DNA of 57,201 bases, taken from NCBI RefSeq assembly GCF_004295795.1, contig NZ_SEBR01000002.1:268280-325480 (forward strand), given 5' to 3'. Shown piece by piece: positions 43,826 through 52,195 of this stretch (its first letter is position 1; every line of letters starts with the position of its first letter). The stretch comes from Flavobacterium sp. (GTDB taxonomy: Bacteria > Bacteroidota > Bacteroidia > Flavobacteriales > Flavobacteriaceae). The notes under the pieces are model-generated. The model saw only the letters and a program-made list of their open reading frames with translations, made no database searches and was not told the DNA's origin. The position numbers were made by a program, and so were the translations under genes.

Positions 43826-46800
43826 TCACTTGCGACTGATCTTCTGAACCGAAATTCCCTTATCGGTCTTGATCCTCAAAAAGTACAAACCAGTGCTTCG
43901 CGACGAAATATCGATGCTGTCCGAGTTCAGATTCTGTTGCAACAATCTTCCTTGAACATCAAACAGTTCAAGCGATTTTACTTCCGAAGTCGATTTCACA
44001 TTCACGATTCCGTTAGAAGGATTCGGGTAAACCGATACGCTATTGTCGGCAAAATCGGGAGTTTGCAAGGCTTGATAAATCGTTTCGGCATTGTTGGTTT
44101 CGATCGGGAAATTGTAATCGAAGAAAATCTGTGCCTGTCTCGAGACCGAGTCGCCCTGAACCAATCCATCGTTCGAACGGATCTTGAACAATACGTTTCC
44201 ATGTCCGCCAACCGGTGGATCGCTAGGCGCTTCCAATTCGATATTCTCGAAAATGAACTCGACCAGATTTCCTCGAATGGCCGTGCGTGCGGCGTGGGAC
44301 GTGTTCATGACCTGAAGCGAATGCAGGTCGTATTGGCTTTCGTCCACTTGCATGCGAACCACGACATTTACAGCACTTGCGCTTCCCGTATTCTCGAAAT
44401 TGACAATGTAGTGCAGGTAATTCCCGATTTCTGCCGGAGAAAGCAATTCGCCTTCCAGACAAGTGATATCGTTCGGATCGAAAGAATTCACCACGACCTG
44501 ATTGAACGTAAAAGTGTTGTCAGACGGCGTTTCGTCTCCTGTCACAGGAGTGATCGCGGTCGTGAAAGCCAAAATGTCTCCATTGTTTACAGACGGCGTT
44601 TCAGTAGGAGAATTCACATTGAACTCAAGTTTGATGACGCGACTCTCGAACGGCAACAATCCGGTGTACGTCCATTGCAGGTTGTTTGCAGATGCGACGT
44701 CGGCGGTCGGAAGCATCGTCACCAAGTCAAGTCTCGTGTCGTCGAAGCCGAGCGTAACGTCGCCCGAAAGCACTTGGTTGCCCTTGTTTTTGTAGACTAT
44801 TTCGTAAACCGCATCGAAACCCGGACGCGCCGGAGAAATCGGGGAAATCACGATCTCTAAGTCAGGATGCACGCCATTGGCCGAAAGGCAAAAACTTTGG
44901 TTGCTGATGTTGTAGTTGTTGTTCGGGAAATCGATGGACGCGCTGGCCGGGGAAATGTTGAAAGCCGACGCATTCTCGATGTTCGGGAACAAGGTATAGT
45001 TTCCGGCATCGGCATAGAACGTACAAACGCCAAGTGTATTCGTAAACGCCGATCCCGTGTTGAAACCATCGGTAAAATCGACGCGGATGTTCGGATGCAA
45101 AGGATCGTTCACGTTACAACCGTTGTTGTTTCCGTCAAAGATCGTCGTCCCGATCACGGTGTTGTACGGTCCGCCCGGAGAAAATGTACAGTACGAATTC
45201 GAAACCGTAGCTGTCATTCCCAGAGTGTTCAATTGCGATTGTACGCTCGCAAGTTGCGCGTCATCGGCACAAATGTAGGCCAGGTTCGGGTTGTTCGCCA
45301 CGTTGAAATCGGTCTCGAAGCTTCCGTTTTTCATCAGCAATTCGGTGAGGGCATTGTTTTGCACTCTCAAATAGGTAAGCGTGCTGGCGTTACTGACGTC
45401 AAGTGAGGTGATCTGGTTGTCGTAGCAATACAATCCGTAAAGGTTTGGTGAATTGCTCACGTCGAGGCTCGTAAGTTGGTTGTTGTGGCAATCCAGACTG
45501 ATCAAATTCGTCGCCGTGCTCAAGTCGATGGTGCTGATTTGATTGAAACTGAAATCCAATCCGCGCAAATTCGGAAGGTTGTTCACCGACAAACTCGTGA
45601 GTTGGTTTTGTCCGCAAAAAAGATCCAGCAGATTCGTCGTCGCCTGGACATCGAGGTTGGCCAATTGGTTTCCGCCGCAATTCAGGTGCTGCAGTTGCGA
45701 AAGCGCATTCAAATTCAAATCCGACAAACCGTTCCCGACACAGTGAAGTTCCCTGAGATTCGGCACGTTGCCCAAATCGAGATTCGACAGTAGGTTGGAG
45801 TTGCAGTTCAGGTACTGGAGGTTTGGCATTTGCGTCACATCGAGCGTCGTGAGCTGGTTGACTTCGCAGTTCAGGTCTGTGATTTGGTTCAGGCCGCTTA
45901 GATTCAAAGTCGTGAGCAGATTCGAACTGCAATAAAGTTTCATCAGATTCGGCATATTTACCACGTTCAAAGTCGCGATCTGGTTGAAGCCGCACTGCAA
46001 TTCCGTGATGTTCACCAAACCTGTCATGTTCAGGTTCGAAAGCTGGTTGTTGTTGAAATTCAGATAGACCAAATCTGTCAATCCGATCAAATCCAGACTC
46101 GTCAACAAGTTATAAGACACGTCGAGATGCGTCAGATGCGTCAGATTGTTCACGACCAAAGTCGAGATATTGTTCTTGTTGCAGCGAAGTTGCTCAAGAT
46201 TCGTCAGGCTGTTCACGTCCAGAGAAGTGATCTGGTTTCCAAGCGCGCCCAAAATTCCGGCGAACGCATAATTCGAACAGTCGAAATACTTGAGGTTCGG
46301 CAAATTGCTCAAATTCAACGAAGTGATCTGGTTTCCGATGATATCGAAATCAGGATGATTCGAGCAATCCAAGTATTCAAGTGCGGGCAATGCGCTCAAA
46401 TTCAGGCTCGAAAGCTTGTTGTTGTTGCAGTCGAGGTGTTTCAGGTTGGGAAGCGCGCTCAAGTTCAGCGTCGCGATTTTGTTTCGGCTCAAGTCGAGAT
46501 AGTCGAGGTTGGGCAAGTTGCTCAAATTGAGTGAAGTCAATTTGTTGTTGCTGCAATTCAGCGATTTCAACGCATTGATTCCGTTCAAGGTCAAGGCTGT
46601 AAGTTGGTTGTTCGAGCAATTTATCGCCTTGAGTTGCAAAGCTCCGATTCCGTTCACGGTAAGATTCGTGACAGGTCCGCTAAACATATAAACGTTGGTG
46701 TTCGCGTTGAAGCCCGACAGATTCAAAGTCACCGTCGGTTGTGCCAGATTCACGGTAATGTTGGCCAGGCTCGGGAATCCGTTGAAAGTCACGGCCGAAT

Positions 46801-47668
46801 TTTGTCCCACATACATAAAATTGGTCAAAGCATTGAGGTTGTTTCCGTTGATCACGACATTATTCGGCAAATAAGAACATTGCAGGTTGCTCAAATTCGT
46901 CAATCCGTTGAGGTTGAGTGTCGTAATGTTGTTTTCGCCGCAATTGAGGTTTGTCAAATTGGGCACGGCCGAAAGATCGAGCGAGGTAAGCTGGTTGTAA
47001 AAACAAAGCAATTGCGTCAGGCTCGGAATCTGGCTCACGTTGAGCGAAGTAAGTTGGTTGTGACTGACTTCGAGCGTTTGAAGCATCGGCAAGTTCGACA
47101 AGGAAATGCCGGTCAACTGATTGTTGCTCACAGCCACCGCTGCCAATTTCGGCAATCCGTTCAGCGTGAGATTGGCGAGGTTGTTTCCGTCGGCGGTCAC
47201 GAATTTGAGCTCTGGAATCGTTCCCAGGTTCAGGTTCGCGATCTGGTTGTTTTCGCAAAAAAGGAAATCGAGATCTGTCAACGCGGTTACGTCCAGGCTT
47301 GTAAGTGCATTGCCGGAGCAATTCAACCTTGTCAGGTTCACCAAAGGATTCACGTTGAGCGTTGAAAGTTGATTGTTCGGACACTCCAGAACGCGCAGGT
47401 TCGCAAAGGCTTCCACACCAGAAATATCGGTCATGAGAAAACCGCCCAGATTGAGTTGGTGCACGGCCAAGGCTTCGCTTACCTGGATAAGTCCGTCGCC
47501 GTTCGCATCGATCTTGATTGGTGTGACGTTGTCGCTGCCTATCGCAATCGTATTGGTCGTATCGGAAAATAGCAGGATTGCCCTGAAAACGGGATTCGGT
47601 ATGGTGACCGTTTGCGCATTCGCCATCCCGGCAAACAGCAAGATCAGGAAGAGTATTGGTTTGTTCAT
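43826..47668 (-). CDS. giant leucine-rich-repeat surface protein with DUF7619-type and T9SS type A sorting domains
   Basis: 1280 residues from ATG 47668, signal peptide MNKPILFLILLFAGMANAQ. After a short cap, about 35 LRR units of 20-23 residues (for example LNCSGNALTSLDVTALTDLD, LNCNNNKLSSLNLSALPALE) run to about residue 800. They are the bacterial 'LxxLxCsxNxLtsLdlS' type with cysteines at the strand. A carboxypeptidase-like/SdrB-like fold follows (GTTIFDGNNNGCNVNDPLHP), then the DUF7619-type domain with FDPNDITCLEGELLSPAEIG and ADFNYxF-like FFDYNFPIETN. The T9SS tail is VYPNPSNGIVNVKSTSE, DVQGRLLQQN, TGLYFLRI. It is probably surface-displayed and binds a protein or glycan. It lies 50 bp downstream of the LytTR regulator. 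Confidence 0.93.
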   Translation of the reverse strand: MNKPILFLILLFAGMANAQTVTIPNPVFRAILLFSDTTNTIAIGSDNVTPIKIDANGDGLIQVSEALAVHQLNLGGFLMTDISGVEAFANLRVLECPNNQLSTLNVNPLVNLTRLNCSGNALTSLDVTALTDLDFLFCENNQIANLNLGTIPELKFVTADGNNLANLTLNGLPKLAAVAVSNNQLTGISLSNLPMLQTLEVSHNQLTSLNVSQIPSLTQLLCFYNQLTSLDLSAVPNLTNLNCGENNITTLNLNGLTNLSNLQCSYLPNNVVINGNNLNALTNFMYVGQNSAVTFNGFPSLANITVNLAQPTVTLNLSGFNANTNVYMFSGPVTNLTVNGIGALQLKAINCSNNQLTALTLNGINALKSLNCSNNKLTSLNLSNLPNLDYLDLSRNKIATLNLSALPNLKHLDCNNNKLSSLNLSALPALEYLDCSNHPDFDIIGNQITSLNLSNLPNLKYFDCSNYAFAGILGALGNQITSLDVNSLTNLEQLRCNKNNISTLVVNNLTHLTHLDVSYNLLTSLDLIGLTDLVYLNFNNNQLSNLNMTGLVNITELQCGFNQIATLNVVNMPNLMKLYCSSNLLTTLNLSGLNQITDLNCEVNQLTTLDVTQMPNLQYLNCNSNLLSNLDLGNVPNLRELHCVGNGLSDLNLNALSQLQHLNCGGNQLANLDVQATTNLLDLFCGQNQLTSLSVNNLPNLRGLDFSFNQISTIDLSTATNLISLDCHNNQLTSLDVSNSPNLYGLYCYDNQITSLDVSNASTLTYLRVQNNALTELLMKNGSFETDFNVANNPNLAYICADDAQLASVQSQLNTLGMTATVSNSYCTFSPGGPYNTVIGTTIFDGNNNGCNVNDPLHPNIRVDFTDGFNTGSAFTNTLGVCTFYADAGNYTLFPNIENASAFNISPASASIDFPNNNYNISNQSFCLSANGVHPDLEIVISPISPARPGFDAVYEIVYKNKGNQVLSGDVTLGFDDTRLDLVTMLPTADVASANNLQWTYTGLLPFESRVIKLEFNVNSPTETPSVNNGDILAFTTAITPVTGDETPSDNTFTFNQVVVNSFDPNDITCLEGELLSPAEIGNYLHYIVNFENTGSASAVNVVVRMQVDESQYDLHSLQVMNTSHAARTAIRGNLVEFIFENIELEAPSDPPVGGHGNVLFKIRSNDGLVQGDSVSRQAQIFFDYNFPIETNNAETIYQALQTPDFADNSVSVYPNPSNGIVNVKSTSEVKSLELFDVQGRLLQQNLNSDSIDISSRSTGLYFLRIKTDKGISVQKISRK

Positions 47669-47718
47669 GATAGATTTTTTTTGTTCGTTTTTTGATTGAT
47701 GGTTTTTTTTATGTCGTT

Positions 47719-48480
47719 TCAAAGTGCTTTGATAAGTTCCTGTAATTTGTCTTTTTTGCTTTGGGCGATCGGGATGTTTGAATTGTCAGACATCACGACA
47801 TAACCGCCGTCTGATTTTATGTAAGATTTCAGATAGGCCAAATTGATCAGATGCGATTGATGGATGCGTTCAAACCCGTGTTCCGAAAGCAATTCGTCGT
47901 ATTCCTTGAGCGTTTTCGCGATCAAAACAGGTTTGTGGTTCTTGATGTAAAACTGGGTGTAATTCACTTTCGCCTCGCACCTGATGATGTCCGAAACCTC
48001 GAAAAGATGGATTCCGTCGCTGGTTGAGAGTGCGATCCGTTTGAAATTGTCGACTTTCTTGCGGATGTTTTCCAACAGCAAATCGATATGCTCGAACGAA
48101 TTGTTGTGGCGAACGGCGTCTTTTATCTTCGAAATCGTCGTCTGCAATTCCTCGAAATCGACGGGTTTCAGAATAAAATCGAGTGCCGAAAACTTGAAAG
48201 CCTTCACCGCATATTGCTCGTGAGCGGTAATGAAAACAATGTGCGCCTTTATCTTGCCGGACTTTTCGGCCAGTTTCTCGAGCATGTCGAATCCGGTGCC
48301 GTCGCCCAAATGGATGTCGAGGAAAATCACTTGCGGTTTCAATTCCTGCACGGCTTCGATTCCCGCTTTCACGCTGTCGGCTTCCCCGATTATCGCGATG
48401 TCGTCGGTATAGCGTTCAATAAGCGCTTTCAGGCCTTCGCGCAGGTGTTTGTCGTCTTCAATCAGGATTGCTGTTATCAT
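47719..48480 (-). CDS. LytTR-family response regulator
   Basis: 253 residues from ATG 48480; a GTG three codons upstream is possible. The receiver domain has D55 (VIFLDIHLGDG) and acidic E8-D10 (ILIEDDKHLREG); K in FKPVD-like FILKPVDFEEL. The C-terminal LytTR DNA-binding domain (about 150-250) carries LSTSDGIHLFEVSDIIRCEA and GFERIHQSHLINLAYLKSYI. It is the likely partner of the histidine kinase upstream and the closest gene to the LRR protein. Confidence 0.93.
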   Translation of the reverse strand: MITAILIEDDKHLREGLKALIERYTDDIAIIGEADSVKAGIEAVQELKPQVIFLDIHLGDGTGFDMLEKLAEKSGKIKAHIVFITAHEQYAVKAFKFSALDFILKPVDFEELQTTISKIKDAVRHNNSFEHIDLLLENIRKKVDNFKRIALSTSDGIHLFEVSDIIRCEAKVNYTQFYIKNHKPVLIAKTLKEYDELLSEHGFERIHQSHLINLAYLKSYIKSDGGYVVMSDNSNIPIAQSKKDKLQELIKAL

Positions 48481-48495
48481 CTGAGCCACTTCAAA

Positions 48496-48592
48496 ATTCG
48501 TTATTCGTTGTTCGTTATTCGTTGTTCGTTATTCGTTGTTCGTTATTCTTTATTTTTTGTTCTTTGTTCTTTGTTTTTTGTTCGTTTTTGAG
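48496..48592. repeat. TTCGTTATTCGTTGTTCG octamer array
   Basis: About twelve 7-8-base units of CGTTATT/CGTTGTT, decaying into TTTGTTCTTTG, fill the gap between the histidine kinase stop and its regulator's start. The motif is the inverse of that at 38581-38624. Confidence 0.88.
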
Positions 48593-48631
48593 AATCTTTT
48601 ATCCCCATTGCGTTTTGGGATTTGGAATTTG

Positions 48632-48649
48632 TCCCGATAGCTATCGGGA
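48632..48649. repeat. 18-nt perfect palindrome, copy 2
   Basis: TCCCGATAGCTATCGGGA, identical to 7038-7055, flanked by GGAATTTG and TTGGAATTT. It lies 25 bp before the kinase stop. Confidence 0.9.
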
Positions 48650-48673
48650 TTGGAATTTAAAATTTGGTTGTCA

Positions 48674-50599
48674 TCACGGAACATACTGAATCGGCAATTT
48701 CAAAATCACATTCGTCCCATTTTGCCCAATCCCACACAAATCGACAATCTCGATCTGAGCTGATTTGGCCGTGGTCGATTCCATGATCTCGAGTCGTTTG
48801 CGCGTAATCTCGAGCGCCATCGACTTGTGTGCCGTGACCGAATTCTCCTTGAGGATCTTCGACTGGGAAATTCCGATGCCGTCGTCCGAGATCGTTACGA
48901 TTAGCTGGTTTTCCGATACATCGAAACTCACTAAAATATGTCCGTGACCTTCTTTTGGAACCATGCCGTGCAGGATCGCGTTCTCGACGAAAGGCTGCAC
49001 CAAAAGCGGCGGCAATCCCATGTTGAACTCGACTTTTTCGCTCGATCTGATCTCAAAATCGAATTTGTTGTGGAAGCGCAATTGTTCCAATTCGAGATAA
49101 TTCTGCAAACTCTCGATTTCCTTGTCGATCGGAATCAGCGAACCTTTGGAATATTCTAACGTAAGGCGCATCAGTTTCGAGAATTTAGACAGGTATTTCA
49201 AAGCCGAATCGGTGCCGTTTTGCACGATAAAACTCGAGATCGAACCCAAACAGTTGAAAACGAAATGCGGATTCATCTGCAAGTGCAAGGCTTTCTGTTC
49301 GTATTCGGCGACTTCTTTTTGCAGCGTCAGGCGGCGTTTTACCTGGCGTCGGTTGTAGATCACGACGATCAATCCGATCAAAAGCAAAACCACGAGCGCG
49401 GCCAATCCGAAGAATTGCGTCTGCCGCTTGTTCTTTTCCTTGAGCAATGCTTCTTTCTTCTGATACTCGAAATTCATCTCGGCCAAAGCGAACTTGCGCG
49501 TGTTTTCCTGGTTCACGATGCTGTCGCGGGCCGAAACGTACTTCTTGTAATGGTCAAGCGCCAATTTGGAATTTCCTGTTTTTTCGAGAATTTCGCTTAG
49601 CAGTTTTTCGGAGTGATAAAATTGGTTCAACGCCCCGATTTCCCTGGAAAAATCTGCCGAACGCTGTGCAAAGTCGAGTGCTTTCTCTAAATCGTTTTTT
49701 TCGAGGTAAAGTTGTCCGAGGTTGTACGAAACCAACGATTGTCCAAAAGCGTTTTTGAGTTCGGAATATTTGGAATATGACTTGGAATAATTTTCGGACG
49801 CTTTCCCGAAGTCGCCCAATTTCCGATAATAATCGCCCCAATAATTGTACAAAAGCGCCAAATCGCGTTGGTTGTTCGAATCAGGAAACAGCTTTTCGGC
49901 CTTTTCATAACTGGCTTTCGCCGACTTGAGATCGCCTTTGTCGAATTCGATCGCACCCATATTCATCAACGTCGTGGCCGCAGACAAATCGCCGGTCTGT
50001 TGTTGTAAATCGAAAGCGTGTTTCAGATGTTCAAGTGCCTTGTCGCGATTTCCCTGGGATTTGTAAACTACCGAAATGTTGTTGTAAACGCGTGCCATCA
50101 TTGGTTTGTTGGCCGTTTCGGTGAACAATTGCAACGCTTTTTGATAATCGGTCAGCGAACGTGCGTAGTCGCTTTGTTCCGAATGCACGACGGCCGAACT
50201 CGCAAAAGTGCGCCCCAAAGCGTTCTTGATGGAAACATTCGATTCGTCGTTTTCGAGCAGATCGGTAAAAAGCGACTGGGATTTCCCAAACGACGCGAGC
50301 GCTTTTTTGTACTCGCCCAAAATGATTTGTGCATTTCCGTTGTTCTGGTAAGCCGATGCCAATCCGAAGTCATAATCGATATTGGTCGAAAGCGTCTGGG
50401 CTTTCACGGCATAAACGCGGGTGGAATCAGGATAGCTTTCGCGGAAGTGGTTCGATATCTTGTTCAGCGCATTGACGCGGGCCGTGTCTGACTTGGTCGA
50501 TTTCACGACGCGTTTCAGGCTGTCGAGTTGCGCCATTTGTGCGTGCGCCCCAAAACCGATCGCAATGGCGGGAACAAGAAAGTGTAGTTTTGCTTTCAC
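48674..50599 (-). CDS. TPR sensor histidine kinase (LytS-like HisKA_7/His_kinase type)
   Basis: 641 residues from a GTG start at 50599 (MKAKLHFLVPAIAIGFGAHAQ signal peptide). About eight periplasmic TPR-like repeats run from 40 to 370 (ALGRTFASSAVVHSEQSDYA, RVYNNISVVYKSQGNRDKAL). One transmembrane helix is at about 396-416. A short coiled coil precedes the His_kinase domain with H445 (LQMNPHFVFNCLGSI), and the HATPase has VENAILHGM and the G-box SDDGIGI. It pairs with the LytTR regulator, in keeping with the LytS/LytTR family rule. Confidence 0.94.
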   Translation of the reverse strand: MKAKLHFLVPAIAIGFGAHAQMAQLDSLKRVVKSTKSDTARVNALNKISNHFRESYPDSTRVYAVKAQTLSTNIDYDFGLASAYQNNGNAQIILGEYKKALASFGKSQSLFTDLLENDESNVSIKNALGRTFASSAVVHSEQSDYARSLTDYQKALQLFTETANKPMMARVYNNISVVYKSQGNRDKALEHLKHAFDLQQQTGDLSAATTLMNMGAIEFDKGDLKSAKASYEKAEKLFPDSNNQRDLALLYNYWGDYYRKLGDFGKASENYSKSYSKYSELKNAFGQSLVSYNLGQLYLEKNDLEKALDFAQRSADFSREIGALNQFYHSEKLLSEILEKTGNSKLALDHYKKYVSARDSIVNQENTRKFALAEMNFEYQKKEALLKEKNKRQTQFFGLAALVVLLLIGLIVVIYNRRQVKRRLTLQKEVAEYEQKALHLQMNPHFVFNCLGSISSFIVQNGTDSALKYLSKFSKLMRLTLEYSKGSLIPIDKEIESLQNYLELEQLRFHNKFDFEIRSSEKVEFNMGLPPLLVQPFVENAILHGMVPKEGHGHILVSFDVSENQLIVTISDDGIGISQSKILKENSVTAHKSMALEITRKRLEIMESTTAKSAQIEIVDLCGIGQNGTNVILKLPIQYVP

Positions 50600-50624
50600 G
50601 GGTTTCGGTTTGGTTTACTTCAAG

Positions 50625-50652
50625 CAAATATAGGCGATGCTTTCCAACCCAA
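50625..50652 (-). promoter_or_regulatory. promoter of sensor kinase
   Basis: Minus strand: TTG at 50652-50650, a 17-nt spacer, TATATTTG at 50632-50625 (perfect TAnnTTTG). The GTG start is 26 bp downstream. Confidence 0.7.
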
Positions 50653-50876
50653 ATGCCGCGTCGATTATTCCGTCCGTCCGACTTATTATTCCGCGGCGAC
50701 GGCTTTTTTTGGTCGTGAAGGTTCGTTTTCCGAAAGCTTATGGATATGGCGTGGAAGATAAATGCGCCTGTGGAACCTGACCGTTTTCGTGCTTCGGAAC
50801 TTTGAAAAAACCACGCGCTTCCACCAGATCCATATCGGATTCGCAAAAAAAATCAAGACATTTGGAAAGGGAAATC

Positions 50877-51359
50877 TTAACGGGTTTCCCTTTTCGCTTT
50901 TTTGTATTCCTCCCGAAAGTACTTGAAAGGAACAAAAAGCATCCCGAAACATTCCCCGTGCTCCTTGCCCAAATGCTTGTGGTGCATTTTGTGGGCGCGA
51001 CGAACGGCTCTCGCATAGCGATTGTCGGTGTTGCGAAAAAGTTTGAAACGTTGGTGGATGAAAATATCGTGAACGGTAAAGTAGGCCATTCCGTAGCAGA
51101 AAATCCCGGCGCCTACCGTCAATCCGTATTCGAAAATGTCGAAGCGCCACAACAGGCAAAGCGTGATGCAGACCACGGCATAAGTCACGAAGAACAAATC
51201 ATTTCTTTCGAACCAGGAATCCCCGTCTTTTTTGTGGTGGTCTTCGTGCCAGATCCACAGAAAGCCGTGCATGATGTATTTGTGGCTCAACCAAGCGACA
51301 GCTTCCATGCTCAGGAAAGTCGCGACAAATATGATGATGTGGATAACTATCGCGTTCAT
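50877..51359 (-). CDS. crtZ: beta-carotene 3-hydroxylase CrtZ
   Basis: 160 residues with four hydrophobic segments and the di-iron histidine clusters of fatty-acid-hydroxylase/CrtZ enzymes: H26-x4-H31 (HKYIMH), H38-x2-H41-H42 (HEDHH), H97-x4-H102 (HDIFIHQR) and H123-x2-H126-H127 with H129 (HKMHHKH). It hydroxylates both rings of beta-carotene to zeaxanthin in the membrane. The ATG overlaps the crtB stop by 4 bp (ATGA), so it is third in crtI-crtB-crtZ. The stretch 50600-50876 downstream has no gene that I can support. Confidence 0.95.
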   Translation of the reverse strand: MNAIVIHIIIFVATFLSMEAVAWLSHKYIMHGFLWIWHEDHHKKDGDSWFERNDLFFVTYAVVCITLCLLWRFDIFEYGLTVGAGIFCYGMAYFTVHDIFIHQRFKLFRNTDNRYARAVRRAHKMHHKHLGKEHGECFGMLFVPFKYFREEYKKAKRETR

Positions 51360-52195
51360 ATCAGGTTCAGTTTATGGTCGAGATAACAGCGGGCGAACAG
51401 GGTAAGCTTGCTGTAATTGGGCACGCGGATGCGTCGTTTTTTCAGATCTTCAGATGCGATACGGTTCAGTCTGCCGAGCAATGCACGATAATAGCGATAA
51501 GCGACGTACACACCAAGTCGCGCTTCTATCGGAAGTCGTTTTATGCCTTGGAAACCTTGTTCGAGATCTTCGTGTATATCTGCGATGATGTTCTTTTTGT
51601 CGAGGTCGCTCAACGTCTCGAAATCGGTTCCAGGAAAATAGACGCGTCCCAAAAGTTCGAAATCGGCTTTGAAATCGCGAAGGAAATTCACTTTCTGGAA
51701 AGCCGAACCCAATCGCATCGCCGAGGCTTTGAGCTCGTCGAACTTTTTGGCGTCGCCTTTTACGAAAACATGCAGGCACATCAGTCCGACGACATCGGCC
51801 GAACCGTAAATATAAAGGTCGTATTCTTCTTTCGAATCGTAAGTTTTCTTGTTGAGATCGGTTTCCATACTTCTCAGGAAATCGTCTATCATCTTCATGG
51901 GCATATCGTATCGGTTGACTGTTTCCTGGAATGCGTTCAGCACAGGATTCAGGCTGATGCCGTCGCTGACAGCCTCGTAAGTTTGCGTCCGAAGTTGATC
52001 CAGAAGCGTCTGTTGGCGGTAGTCGAGGAAACTGTCCACGATCTCGTCGGCCAGGCGCACGAATCCGTAAATGTTGTACACGTCCTGACGGATCGATGGC
52101 GCCAACATGCGAACAGCCGTCGAAAACGAAGTGCTGTAAGTCTTGGTCAGTTGCCGGCTGCACGCCCCGGACACATCGTCGAACAATTTTTTCAT
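51356..52195 (-). CDS. crtB: phytoene synthase CrtB
   Basis: 279 residues, normal for a bacterial phytoene synthase. It condenses two geranylgeranyl diphosphates. The first Asp-rich motif is FVRLADEIVDSF and the second is the QKVNFLRDFKADFELLGRVYF region; the squalene/phytoene synthase signature YIYGSADVVGLMCLHVFV is clear. ATGA overlaps on both sides (with crtI and crtZ) show tight translational coupling. Confidence 0.95.
   Translation of the reverse strand: MKKLFDDVSGACSRQLTKTYSTSFSTAVRMLAPSIRQDVYNIYGFVRLADEIVDSFLDYRQQTLLDQLRTQTYEAVSDGISLNPVLNAFQETVNRYDMPMKMIDDFLRSMETDLNKKTYDSKEEYDLYIYGSADVVGLMCLHVFVKGDAKKFDELKASAMRLGSAFQKVNFLRDFKADFELLGRVYFPGTDFETLSDLDKKNIIADIHEDLEQGFQGIKRLPIEARLGVYVAYRYYRALLGRLNRIASEDLKKRRIRVPNYSKLTLFARCYLDHKLNLI

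Noticed and set aside
43937..47365. Several open frames of 130-310 codons opposite the LRR gene
   Set aside because: Periodic antisense reading of LRR repeats; no start or domain evidence.
50600..50876. Possible small gene between crtZ and the sensor kinase
   Set aside because: Open frames there continue from crtZ in other frames, have no own start and no recognisable product.
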